Below, in pieces: positions 7,074 to 14,669 of a stretch of DNA of 19,085 bases. The DNA comes from Alphaproteobacteria bacterium (GTDB lineage Bacteria > Pseudomonadota > Alphaproteobacteria > Sphingomonadales > Sphingomonadaceae): the NCBI GenBank assembly GCA_028293005.1, contig JAQGLH010000321.1, positions 1 through 19,085 on the forward strand, written 5' to 3'. The notes beneath the pieces are model-generated. The model was given only the letters and a program-made list of their open reading frames with translations. It had not been told where the DNA came from and made no database searches. Positions within the stretch are counted from its first letter, which is position 1; the number at the start of each line of letters is the position of its first letter. The position numbers were made by a program, and so were the translations under genes.

Positions 7074-8018
7074 ATGACTGATCGTCCGCGCCTCCGCGTC
7101 CTCTGCACCGTCGAGTTTCCGCCGCGCATCATGGCGCCGTTCGAGCAGGCGTTCGACGTGGTGCGCGGAACGCCGCAGGATGCACGGCAGGTCGCGCCCG
7201 ACGTCGTGCTCTGCTCGGGCGGCGGCATTCGCCTGCCGGGCGACGTGATCGCGGCCTTTCCCGATACGGTGAAGGCGATCGCGACCTATTCGGTCGGCTA
7301 TGATCATGTCGATCTCGAAGCGGCGCGAGCGCGAGGCATCGCGGTGTTCAACACGCCTGGCGTGCTCGGCGATGCGGTGGCGGACGCGGCGATGCTGCTG
7401 ATGCTGGGCGCCGCCCGACGCGCGACCGAGGCGATCGCGATGATCCGCAACGGCGAGTGGAAGGGCTGGACGCCGGCGCAGCTCAACGGCATCGAGCTTG
7501 CCGGCAAGACGCTGGGCATCCTCGGCATGGGCGATATCGGCAACAAGGTTGCGCGGCGGGCGCGCGCATTCGGGATGGAAGTGGCCTACACCAACCGCCG
7601 CGAACGGAGCGATGCAGGCGATGCGCGCTTCGTGCCCGACCCGCACGAATTGATCGCGCAGAGCGACGTGCTGCTGCTCGCTTGGCCGTCGACAGAAGAG
7701 ACTCGCGGCTTCATCGACGCTGCCGCGCTCGACCGCGCCAAGCGCTCGCTGATCCTGGTCAACGTCGGCCGCGGCGACCTCGTCGTCGATGACGATCTGA
7801 TCGCGGCGCTGCAGAGCGGCCGCATCTTCGCCGCGGGCCTCGACGTGTTCAACAACGAGCCGAACCTCGATCGGCGCTTCCTCGACCTGCCAAACGCCTT
7901 TCTCCTCCCCCACGTCGGCAGCTCGACCTGGGAAGCGCGGCTGGCGATGGCGATGCTGCTGGTCGATGCGCTCCACCTGTGGCAGCAAGGCGGATCGCCG
8001 GCCAATCGATTGGTGTGA
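7074..8018 (+). CDS. D-isomer-specific 2-hydroxyacid dehydrogenase (glyoxylate/hydroxypyruvate reductase-like)
   Basis: This 314-residue protein has the full D-2-hydroxyacid dehydrogenase signature. 'SVGYDHVD' (73-80) lies in the substrate domain, and the nucleotide-binding loop is G151-M-G153-D-I-G156. The catalytic trio is R233 ('VNVGRGDLV'), E262 ('FNNEP') and H280 ('LPHVGSST'). The residues after the second Rossmann strand are 'TNRRE', with no Asp, which favours NADP(H) over NAD(H) by family rules. It should reduce a 2-keto acid such as glyoxylate, hydroxypyruvate or a pathway-specific keto acid in the cytoplasm. GGAG lies 6 nt before the ATG. The gene is divergent from the small exported protein and convergent with the flavin monooxygenase. 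Its place in a catabolic pathway is inferred from position. Confidence 0.93.
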   Translation: MTDRPRLRVLCTVEFPPRIMAPFEQAFDVVRGTPQDARQVAPDVVLCSGGGIRLPGDVIAAFPDTVKAIATYSVGYDHVDLEAARARGIAVFNTPGVLGDAVADAAMLLMLGAARRATEAIAMIRNGEWKGWTPAQLNGIELAGKTLGILGMGDIGNKVARRARAFGMEVAYTNRRERSDAGDARFVPDPHELIAQSDVLLLAWPSTEETRGFIDAAALDRAKRSLILVNVGRGDLVVDDDLIAALQSGRIFAAGLDVFNNEPNLDRRFLDLPNAFLLPHVGSSTWEARLAMAMLLVDALHLWQQGGSPANRLV

Positions 8019-8027
8019 CGGTCGTGG

Positions 8028-8040
8028 ATCGCGCCGCGAT
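8028..8040. terminator. Short hairpin between convergent genes
   Basis: ATCGC-GCC-GCGAT lies in the 34-bp gap between the stops of the dehydrogenase (8018) and the flavin monooxygenase (8053). The stem is only 5 bp and no T tract follows, so a bidirectional terminator role is only possible. Confidence 0.25.
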
Positions 8041-8052
8041 TGAGCCTGGCGA

Positions 8053-9180
8053 CTAACGAAGCCCCGCCTGCTCGAGCAACGGAATGACCTCGTCGCGGAA
8101 GCGGATCATTCCTTCGCGGTAATCGGCCCATGAGAGGACCACCCCATCGAGGCCGACGAAATTGACCAAATGGTCCAGCCCGTCGACGACCTGCTCCTTG
8201 GTGCCGACCAGAGGATAGCCCGCCCAGCCGGCGATGAAGTGACGCTTGGCCTGTTCAAGGACATCGGGAGCGAAGGTCTGCGAGTTCATCCCGAACGAAT
8301 TGACGATGTTGGTCGCGCCCTCCCAATCGCCGCGCTCGTCGACATAATGATGTAGGAACGCCTTCGCCTCCTCCTCGGTGTCGCGCACCACGACATAGGC
8401 GCTGACCCAGACCTGGAGGTTAGGATTGTTATAGTCCTCGCGTGCGGTGCGCTTGAGCTCCGCGATTTGATCGCGCGTTTTGCCGGGATCGTCGAAATCG
8501 ACGATGATGAACGCGATGTCGCAATACTTGGCCGAGAAGGCGAGCCCCTTGGGCGATCCGCCCGCGCACATCACGGGCGGATGCGGCTGCTGGATCGGGC
8601 GGGGATTTATCGAGGCCTGGGTGAGACGATAATAAGTGCCTTCGTGGTCGATCGGCTCGTCGGCAGTCCACAGCCTTTTGACGATCTCGATCCACTCGGC
8701 GGCCATGTCGTAGCGCGTATCGTGATCGGCCATCGCGACGCCGAACATCTCCATCTCCGGCCGATTCCACCCGGTGACGACATTGAGCACGAAGCGGCCG
8801 CCCGAAATATGATCGATGCTCGCCCCTTGCTTGGCCGCCATCAACGGATGGATGGTCGAAATGTGCGAGGTCGAGAAGACCGCCGGGTAAGGCACCGCCA
8901 CACCCATCGCCGCCGCCCAGGTGAAGCATTCGAAGCCGAGGCCGTTGAAGTCGACCTTGCCGCCGAACCCCTTCCAGCGGCCGACCGGGACGAGCGCCTC
9001 GAATTCCATCTCATCGGCCAGCCGCGCGAGCTCGAGCGACGTATCCCAGCTGATCCGGAGCACGCCATCGATGTCGGTCATCGCGCAGCCATGCTCAAGG
9101 TTGGTCGAGAAGGTGCCGAGGCGAAGCTTGCGGTTATTGAACAGGGGATTGGTGGCACCGTTGATTTGGCTTTTGGTCAT
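8053..9180 (-). CDS. LLM-class flavin-dependent monooxygenase, RutA-like
   Basis: This 375-residue protein starts at ATG 9180 behind a strong GGGGAGGG. It is a bacterial luciferase-fold (LLM) enzyme whose landmarks follow RutA closely, as I recall that family: 'GRWKGFGGKVDF' (68-78), 'SIDHISGGRFVLNVVTGW' (121-138), 'RYDMAAEWIEIVKRLW' and a C-terminal 'GLDGVVLSWADYREGM'. Family knowledge: RutA opens the uracil ring using FMNH2 and O2, and relatives such as DszA cleave C-S bonds, probably through a flavin-N5-oxide. A separate flavin reductase is needed; none is visible here. No other rut genes (RutB-F type) flank it, so a pyrimidine role is not supported and another heteroatom-containing substrate is likely. 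It is divergent from the cupin gene with 197 bp between. Confidence 0.9.
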   Translation of the reverse strand: MTKSQINGATNPLFNNRKLRLGTFSTNLEHGCAMTDIDGVLRISWDTSLELARLADEMEFEALVPVGRWKGFGGKVDFNGLGFECFTWAAAMGVAVPYPAVFSTSHISTIHPLMAAKQGASIDHISGGRFVLNVVTGWNRPEMEMFGVAMADHDTRYDMAAEWIEIVKRLWTADEPIDHEGTYYRLTQASINPRPIQQPHPPVMCAGGSPKGLAFSAKYCDIAFIIVDFDDPGKTRDQIAELKRTAREDYNNPNLQVWVSAYVVVRDTEEEAKAFLHHYVDERGDWEGATNIVNSFGMNSQTFAPDVLEQAKRHFIAGWAGYPLVGTKEQVVDGLDHLVNFVGLDGVVLSWADYREGMIRFRDEVIPLLEQAGLR

Positions 9181-9363
9181 CGACCCTCCCCTTATGCTCA
9201 TGTCGCGACAGCGATCGCCGGCCAAGCCTCTATTATTATCTTGCTGCACGTCGGATTGTTCGCGCCCGTAGCGTGATCCTAGATTGCCGGATCGCGGACC
9301 GCCAGTTGAGTTTTCCGCTCGGCACTATGGCTACACTGGTCTACCATTGTCACAGGTGCAAAT

Positions 9364-9370
9364 GGGAGGG
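9364..9370 (+). promoter_or_regulatory. Ribosome binding site fixing a TTG start
   Basis: GGGAGGG ends 7 nt before TTG 9378 and decides the start of the cupin gene. The frame from TTG gives a clean signal peptide, whereas the nearby ATG at 9362 is out of frame. Confidence 0.7.
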
Positions 9371-9377
9371 TTAGGGA

Positions 9378-9854
9378 TTGCCGAGCGTAGCTTTTTTGAC
9401 TGTGGGAATCGCTTTGGCCGCGCTTTCCGCCTCTGCAGCGCCGCCGGCACCGGCGACGCACAAGATCGTGCCTCCCGACGACATCGTCTGGGGTCCCGCT
9501 CCGGCCAGCCTGCCGGCTGGCGCGCAGTCCGCCTTGCTTTACGGCAATCCCGCGGGCGACGGGCTGTTCGCGATGCGACTCAAGATCCCGAAGGGCTACG
9601 CCTTGCCATTGCACACGCATCCCGGGCCGGAGATCGTCACCGTCATTTCCGGCACCGTGCGGCTTATCGTCGGCGGCGTGGCGCGCGGGGCGGGCGCGCG
9701 GCCATTGCCGGCGGGCAGCTTCTACAGCACCGAGGCTGGCACCCCCCACAGCTTGGTCGTAGATCAGGATGCCGTGATCCAGGTGAACAGCCGCGGCCCG
9801 TGGGGCATCGATTATCTCGACCCCGCCAACGATCCGCGCCGCCGAGCGCATTAG
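9378..9854 (+). CDS. Exported cupin-domain protein
   Basis: This 158-residue protein starts at TTG 9378, supported by the GGGAGGG upstream. A signal peptide covers about residues 1-21 ('LTVGIALAALSASAAPPAP'), so the protein should be periplasmic. A single conserved-barrel cupin follows. Metal ligands are visible as H79-x-H81-x3-E85 ('PLHTHPGPEIVTVISGTV') in motif 1 and H124 ('GTPHSL') in motif 2, so a metal-binding site is intact. Single-domain periplasmic cupins are often of unknown activity: dioxygenase-, isomerase- or sensor-like. It is divergent from the RutA-like gene and convergent with the subtilase gene. The substrate cannot be predicted. Confidence 0.85.
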   Translation: MPSVAFLTVGIALAALSASAAPPAPATHKIVPPDDIVWGPAPASLPAGAQSALLYGNPAGDGLFAMRLKIPKGYALPLHTHPGPEIVTVISGTVRLIVGGVARGAGARPLPAGSFYSTEAGTPHSLVVDQDAVIQVNSRGPWGIDYLDPANDPRRRAH

Positions 9855-9923
9855 ATCTTCCGCGGCTGCTGCCCGGCGAAGTAAGGATAGCGCCCGAGTT
9901 TATTAGCCTCGGTGAAGACCATG

Positions 9924-10847
9924 TCAGTATCGGCGCGAATGACTCGCCCCCGAGGCTGCCATTTCCTCCGGTGCGCCACGCTCGTCGTCGCCAACGCGCT
10001 GTGCCGAAGTCGCCGTCCGCTCTTCCGCTGCGCGGCGCAGGCGTTGCTGCGATCGCGCCGTCACCAAGCGCGCGGTTTCGAACGGGACTGCAAAGGATGT
10101 TCCGGTGGCGGTGGCTTTCGCGCCGTCCGCCAGCACCGTCGGCACCGCGACGCCGAACCGCCACACGAAATTATACGGCTGCGGCAGGCGATCCGGCCGA
10201 TTGCTCCCCGACCAGGTGTGCCCCGCGGCATCGAGTGCTCCAACCAGAACCGCCTGAGGGTAAGCTGCCAGCGCCATCGGCAAATTGTCGGGGTGGTCGA
10301 GCCCTTCGTTGCCGGCGGCGAGCACGACCGGGATTCCAAGCGCGGCGGCGTCGCGGATCGCATCGACGATCCCCTGGTCGTTCCCCAGCGTGAGCGAGAT
10401 GTTGATCGCATCCACCCGCAGCCGGGACGCCTCGCGGATGGCGCGCTCGATCGGCTGCGGTGATGGCTGGCAGGGTGGATTGCGGTTCGCCGGGCACCCG
10501 GCGGGATCGTCGATCCGGAAGGAGATGATCGAGACGTCGTGCCTGGCCTCACGCGCGAGGATGGTCGCCACCATCGTGCCATGATCGTAGCGGGGATAAA
10601 AGGCCCGGCGCGGCGGATCGGAACCGAGGTCATATTCGGCGAGCACGAGAGGCTGGAGCTCGGTTGTCCTGGCAATGCCGCTATCGATGACCGCGACAAC
10701 CGGCCGCCGCGGCCCAGGCTGTGGCTTCTGCGGCGTGGCCGGAGCGCTCTGCGCCGTTTGACCAAGCACCCCCGGACGCTCGGGGAGCGTCGCGGCTGCA
10801 AGCGGGCCGAACACCAGGAAGAAGCACAGGGCAAGGACAATTCGCAA
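9924..10847 (-). CDS. Secreted subtilisin-like (S8) serine peptidase
   Basis: This 307-residue protein probably starts at TTG 10847, which places a signal peptide at the N-terminus ('MRIVLALCFFLVFGPLAAA'); the Shine-Dalgarno is weak. The catalytic triad is complete: D55 in 'VVAVIDSGI', H89 in 'YDHGTMVATI' and S251 in 'GTSFAVPFETA'. The oxyanion Asn is N180 in 'AAGNEG'. It is short for the family: there is little room for an inhibitory propeptide (about residues 20-48, Pro/Gln-rich), and the C-terminus is a charged tail. It should act in the periplasm or outside the cell. It lies 284 bp downstream of the CarAa-like gene on the same strand and may have its own promoter. Its link to aromatic metabolism is unclear. 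Confidence 0.88.
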   Translation of the reverse strand: MRIVLALCFFLVFGPLAAATLPERPGVLGQTAQSAPATPQKPQPGPRRPVVAVIDSGIARTTELQPLVLAEYDLGSDPPRRAFYPRYDHGTMVATILAREARHDVSIISFRIDDPAGCPANRNPPCQPSPQPIERAIREASRLRVDAINISLTLGNDQGIVDAIRDAAALGIPVVLAAGNEGLDHPDNLPMALAAYPQAVLVGALDAAGHTWSGSNRPDRLPQPYNFVWRFGVAVPTVLADGAKATATGTSFAVPFETARLVTARSQQRLRRAAEERTATSAQRVGDDERGAPEEMAASGASHSRRY

Positions 10848-11131
10848 AGGAGTTCTCGATCCACAACACAGGTCGAGCCGTGACCGAACCGGCCGCGCGG
10901 CAGCGTCCGCCGCTCGACATGCGAGACGGGCAGAACATTCCTGCCGATGCGCATCGACAGAACGTCACATTGAACCTGCTTCGCGCAAGGCCCCCCGGCC
11001 CACCCACGACTCTTAAGGTCTTGAAGGATAACATTTGTTTGATTCTGTACACAAGCGGAAAGCTGAGGGTTGCCGCTGCCGATCGGAAGCGCGCGGTGAT
11101 CCGCGCGGCGACCCCGCTCGGAGCCATCCGA

Positions 11132-12295
11132 TCACCTGATATGCTGCGGCGTCTGCAGGCCCCGGTGGTGCTGGCTCGCGAGGCGGCGCCATTTGACGAT
11201 ATTGGCGTCGGCCTCGAACAATTGCTCGCGGATCCAGCCGCTGTCGTCGGCGTAGAAGTCCTGGCTCGCCTCGCGCGCCCAGACGTCGTCCTTGTTGAAT
11301 CCGTCGAGCGCCGACGGGATCCATTTCTCGCGATATTCCCGATCGAACGCCTCCTCATCGGCGTCGCTGGGCGCCTTGGTTCCGATCAATTGGAAATAGG
11401 TGTGGCGGTCGCCGTCGATCGGGACATACCATTCGAACTGGGTGAGGTGCGGCGCCGGCCACGGGTCGACGCGCAGCGCACAGGGCAGCCACATCGAGAT
11501 GGTGTGCGGCAGCATGTTCTTGCCCTGCGTCGCGCCCATAAGCACGGTCTCGTCGCCGATCTTACCCTCGAACACCGGCATCACCGTCTCTGGCGAGAAG
11601 ATGTCGTAGACGCCCTTGGGGCCGCCCTCCTCTTCCTCGACGCGGTATGATTCCTTGCCGGTCGGGACGAGCCCGAGCGGCAGCGCGAGATCGCCGTCGG
11701 CGATCAGCCGCGAGTCCTTGTGGATGAAGATATGGGTCGAATCGAAGCCATTCTCGCAGCCGATCCGCCAATTGGCAGCGACCTCCTGGCGCCGGCCGCG
11801 GATCGCCACGCCCTCGTCGAGAAAGCCGGGCGGCACGTCATGCTCGAGCGGCGCTGGCTCGATGCCCTCGTCGCCGACGAACACGAAAATAACGCCTTTC
11901 CTCTCGACCACCGGATAGGTTTTGACATGACGGCGGCCGATGACATTGCTGTGCGGCATCCCGACCACGCCGACCAGCAGGCCGTCACTGAACCGGTAGG
12001 TGAAGCCATGATACCAGCAGGTGACGGTGCCCTGCTGATAGCATTCGATCTTCTTCGAGAAAGGCACGCCCTTGTGAACGCACTGATCCTTGATCGCGTA
12101 GGCGATGCCGTCGACGCGGTTGAGCAGCATCCGCTCGCCGCAGATCCGAGCCGTTTGCGGCATCCCCTCCTCGAGCTCGTCGCTGAGCAGCCCCGGATAC
12201 CAATGATTGCGAAATCCGTATTTGGCGGCGACATAATCGCGCCCGACCTTGACCTGCTTCAACAATGCGGGATCGACAAAACCGGGCTCACTCAC
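11132..12295 (-). CDS. Rieske terminal oxygenase resembling carbazole 1,9a-dioxygenase CarAa
   Basis: This 387-residue protein starts at GTG 12295, with AAGGA 7 nt upstream. It resembles CarAa of carbazole degraders (384 residues) over the whole length, from 'GFRNHWYPGLLSDEL' to 'KWRRLASQHHRGLQTPQH', by comparison from memory. The Rieske cluster is C72-x-H74 with C93-x2-H96. The non-haem iron site is D185-x2-H188-x3-H192, with D346 in 'SQDFYADD'. Family knowledge: CarAa is a homotrimer without beta subunit that performs angular dioxygenation next to nitrogen, fed by ferredoxin CarAc and reductase CarAd. Neither partner is visible in this window. The gene is third in a minus-strand run after the metallo-beta-lactamase-fold and propeller genes, 97 bp downstream of the latter. 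The true substrate may be a different aromatic or heteroaromatic compound. Confidence 0.9.
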   Translation of the reverse strand: MSEPGFVDPALLKQVKVGRDYVAAKYGFRNHWYPGLLSDELEEGMPQTARICGERMLLNRVDGIAYAIKDQCVHKGVPFSKKIECYQQGTVTCWYHGFTYRFSDGLLVGVVGMPHSNVIGRRHVKTYPVVERKGVIFVFVGDEGIEPAPLEHDVPPGFLDEGVAIRGRRQEVAANWRIGCENGFDSTHIFIHKDSRLIADGDLALPLGLVPTGKESYRVEEEEGGPKGVYDIFSPETVMPVFEGKIGDETVLMGATQGKNMLPHTISMWLPCALRVDPWPAPHLTQFEWYVPIDGDRHTYFQLIGTKAPSDADEEAFDREYREKWIPSALDGFNKDDVWAREASQDFYADDSGWIREQLFEADANIVKWRRLASQHHRGLQTPQHIR

Positions 12296-12392
12296 GTCTC
12301 ATCCTTTCGATGAGCGCGACCTAATCACGCCTCCGATCGGTTTGCAAACGGCGGCCGTGGCTCGATCCGCGGACCAAGGCTGGCCGAACGCC

Positions 12393-13643
12393 TTAGCCGC
12401 GGCGTCTCAACCTGCCGATGCGGGCGTTGGCCGAGCGCAGCGGATGAGTGAGCTTCCACGAGCGGCTGTTGAATATCTTGCGTATCTCGAGCTCGGTGTC
12501 GGCGAGCGCCTCCCGGTCATAATCACCGGCGCGCCGCAGCGTTTCGGTTTCCCGCCGTGCGCGTTCGCTCGCCGCCAGGAGATAACGGCCCATCACCGCC
12601 CGAATCCGCTCCGCCGCATCTGCCTCCTCGCCCGGCGGCAACGTCCCGTTGTTCGTCGCGATGAGGCCGCGCATGTCGAAGAAGGCGATCGGCTGCTGCT
12701 GGCAGCTCATCACCATCAGCATATTGTCGCGAGTGAGGTCGATCCCCTTCGGGCCGCCTTCGCTCGGCGTATGGTTTTCGAGCGCGAAGGTAGCGTCGCT
12801 CATCACCCGGATCGCCTCTGAAGGGCTGCGCGTCCCGCTCCAGTCGCCGGTATCGCTGGTGAAGAGGCGAACGAATGGAGCGCCGGCATCGGCGACGAGC
12901 AGCACCCGCTCGTCCGCCCCGAATTTGATGCCGTGCGGGTAGCACAGGTCCGTCAGCCTTCCATCCGGCTCCCGGGCGCCGTTCGCTTGCGCGTCGCTGC
13001 GCAGCAAAACGACATCGTGCTGGCTGTGATCGCTGACCGCAATCCAGCGGCTCGACGGGCTTTGCGCGATGCCGTCAGGAATGCCGAGCCCGTGGTCCAG
13101 CAAGATCTCGCTGGCGATGACCTCATAGCTTCGGCGCTGGTCGAGCAGGTGCCGGGTCACGTGCTCGACGAAATTGTTGCAGACGAGCAGCTCGATCAGT
13201 CCCATTCCAACGAACCCTACCGCGACCGAGCCGGGAGTCCTTACCAGCTCGGTCCCGTCGGCGCCGATCAGCCGCAACGGCTCGACGATGATCCGCGATC
13301 CATCGGGCACGTCATGGATCGCGACGATCGCGACCGGCCCTTTGCGGTTGGCGACGACCAGCGTGGCTTCGTCGATCCAGGCGAGACCGTGGGGGTGGCT
13401 GAAGGCGGCGCATTCGACCTCGAGAAAGCGAGTCAGCGCGACCCGCGGCACATCCCCGTCGAGCGCCGTTTCAACGTCAAGGATCAGCAGCCGCTCTTCG
13501 CCAAGCCCGGCGACCGCAAGTTTGCTTCCATCGGGCGAGAAGCACAGATCCTCTGCCCTTCCGAGCCCTACGAGCGCCGCGCGAATGTCCGCCCGCGCGG
13601 TGAACGGAACCAACCTGTCCGCTTCGACCAGCTGATGCGTCAC
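12393..13643 (-). CDS. Beta-propeller protein (YVTN/SMP-30-like) with unusual C-terminal tail
   Basis: This 416-residue protein starts at GTG 13643. The GTG overlaps the TGA of the upstream gene (GTGA), so translation is probably coupled. Repeated blade motifs are visible: 'LCFSPDGSKLAVAGLGEERLLILDV', 'HPHGLAWIDEATLVVANR', 'PDGIAQSPSSRWIAVSDHSQHDVVLLRS' and 'YPHGIKFGADERVLLVADAGAPFVRLF'. This fits a YVTN- or SMP-30-type propeller. No signal peptide is seen, so it should be cytoplasmic. The last 70 residues are helical and end in 'FNSRSWKLTHPLR', a motif often seen at the ends of bacterial glycosyltransferases. Propellers of this kind can be lactonases, sensors or scaffolds. It lies between the diiron-type MBL gene and the CarAa-like gene. 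The function is unknown. Confidence 0.8.
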   Translation of the reverse strand: MTHQLVEADRLVPFTARADIRAALVGLGRAEDLCFSPDGSKLAVAGLGEERLLILDVETALDGDVPRVALTRFLEVECAAFSHPHGLAWIDEATLVVANRKGPVAIVAIHDVPDGSRIIVEPLRLIGADGTELVRTPGSVAVGFVGMGLIELLVCNNFVEHVTRHLLDQRRSYEVIASEILLDHGLGIPDGIAQSPSSRWIAVSDHSQHDVVLLRSDAQANGAREPDGRLTDLCYPHGIKFGADERVLLVADAGAPFVRLFTSDTGDWSGTRSPSEAIRVMSDATFALENHTPSEGGPKGIDLTRDNMLMVMSCQQQPIAFFDMRGLIATNNGTLPPGEEADAAERIRAVMGRYLLAASERARRETETLRRAGDYDREALADTELEIRKIFNSRSWKLTHPLRSANARIGRLRRRG

Positions 13644-14413
13644 GTCTTTCCCTTCCCGCGGCCCGCGCCGCCAATCGCTTCGGTCAGGCGGCCCCCAATG
13701 CGCAGCAGATCCTCATAAGCATCCGCGAGCCGCAGCAGCTGCGTCTCGCCGTCGCCTTCGAACGAAGAGCCATGCATCAGCGCCAGCCGCTCCGGCTTGA
13801 GCGCGGCAAGCCGGCGGATCGTCGGTGCGGTCGCCGCGCCAACGCTGGTCGCGCCGAACAATTGCTCTGCGGCGAGCGCCGGAGCGAGGATCTCGTCGCG
13901 GGTGATCGCCTCGCCATCACCGACATGGGTGAACAGGTCGCCGCAGAACAAAGTGTTGGTCGTCTCTTCGTACAGCACCTGTGCTTCCCAATTGTGCGGG
14001 ACGTGCGGCGTTGGAATGAGCCGTACCCTCTTGCCGCCGAGGTCGAGCGTTTCGCCGTCCTTCAGCGCGCGCGGCGGCCGGTCAGACAGATCGTTGACCG
14101 ACAGCCCGCAGCCGAGCTCGTTGAACAGGATCTGCGCCTCGGGCGCGGCGCCGAGCCACAGGTTCATCGCGCCGCATTCGTCGGCTTCGATGTGGCCGAA
14201 GCTGATCCAGCGCAGCCGCTCGACCGGCAACACCTGTGCCATCGCCGCCGAAATCGAGGGGAACAAGGCACGGTGGCCACAATGAAACAGCAAAGGCTGG
14301 TCGGCGAGGATCAGGAACTGGTTGAAGGTGAAGCCGTCCGGCGGCGCGACCTCGGCGACATGGGTCGACAGGCGATAGATGCCGTCGGCGATTTCGCTGA
14401 TCCTCGTTGCCAT
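13640..14413 (-). CDS. Metallo-beta-lactamase-fold protein of the flavodiiron (ODP) type
   Basis: This 257-residue protein starts at ATG 14413. The metal motif is H74-x-E76-x-D78 in 'FGHIEADECGA', the HxExD form found in flavodiiron proteins, rather than the HxHxDH of hydrolytic metallo-beta-lactamases. The other ligands are present: H137 or H140 ('PTPHVPHNWE'), D159 ('FCGDLF') and H214 ('LMHGSSF'). This predicts a diiron site that could bind O2 or NO. The flavodoxin domain of true flavodiiron reductases is absent, so an external electron donor or a sensor role is likely. It is the first gene of the minus-strand run and overlaps the propeller gene by 4 nt. It is divergent from the GlcG-like gene (256 bp between). 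Oxygen or NO chemistry is inferred from the motif. Confidence 0.87.
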   Translation of the reverse strand: MATRISEIADGIYRLSTHVAEVAPPDGFTFNQFLILADQPLLFHCGHRALFPSISAAMAQVLPVERLRWISFGHIEADECGAMNLWLGAAPEAQILFNELGCGLSVNDLSDRPPRALKDGETLDLGGKRVRLIPTPHVPHNWEAQVLYEETTNTLFCGDLFTHVGDGEAITRDEILAPALAAEQLFGATSVGAATAPTIRRLAALKPERLALMHGSSFEGDGETQLLRLADAYEDLLRIGGRLTEAIGGAGRGKGKT

Positions 14414-14491
14414 GTTTTGCTACCGCCCCATTGCGTCTGCGGCGGGATGATCACAATTCCCGGCCCCACCGTCGATGCTTCAACGGCACGC

Positions 14492-14519
14492 CATGATCTC
14501 GTCTCGACGACTCATGATC
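14492..14519. repeat. CATGATC direct repeat flanking a small palindrome (divergent intergenic)
   Basis: CATGATC occurs at 14492-14498 and 14513-14519, spaced 21 bp (two helical turns). Between them lies the inverted repeat TCGTC-TC-GACGA (14499-14510). This is in the 256-bp divergent region between the MBL-fold gene and the GlcG-like gene. It is a candidate binding site for a regulator of both transcripts; no protein is assigned. Confidence 0.3.
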
Positions 14520-14669
14520 CGCTGAGCGAAAAGCCTAACAGCACCACGCACACCGGCAAGTGACTTCTTCGACAAGCCGGCGCGCGTTGAAACGCTTGCG
14601 TCCGGCCAAGTCGGGATCGATAGATGCGCTTGCAGTTGGTTCGGCCATTATTCATTCGGAAAGGCATTC

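Noticed and set aside
8053..9249. Upstream-extended start of the RutA-like gene at 9249
   Set aside because: The extension has no ribosome binding site, while ATG 9180 has GGGGAGGG at good spacing and gives a family-like N-terminus.
9284..10393. Plus-strand open frame across the cupin and subtilase genes
   Set aside because: It crosses two genes with clear signal peptides and catalytic residues; its own translation is low-complexity and unlike any family.
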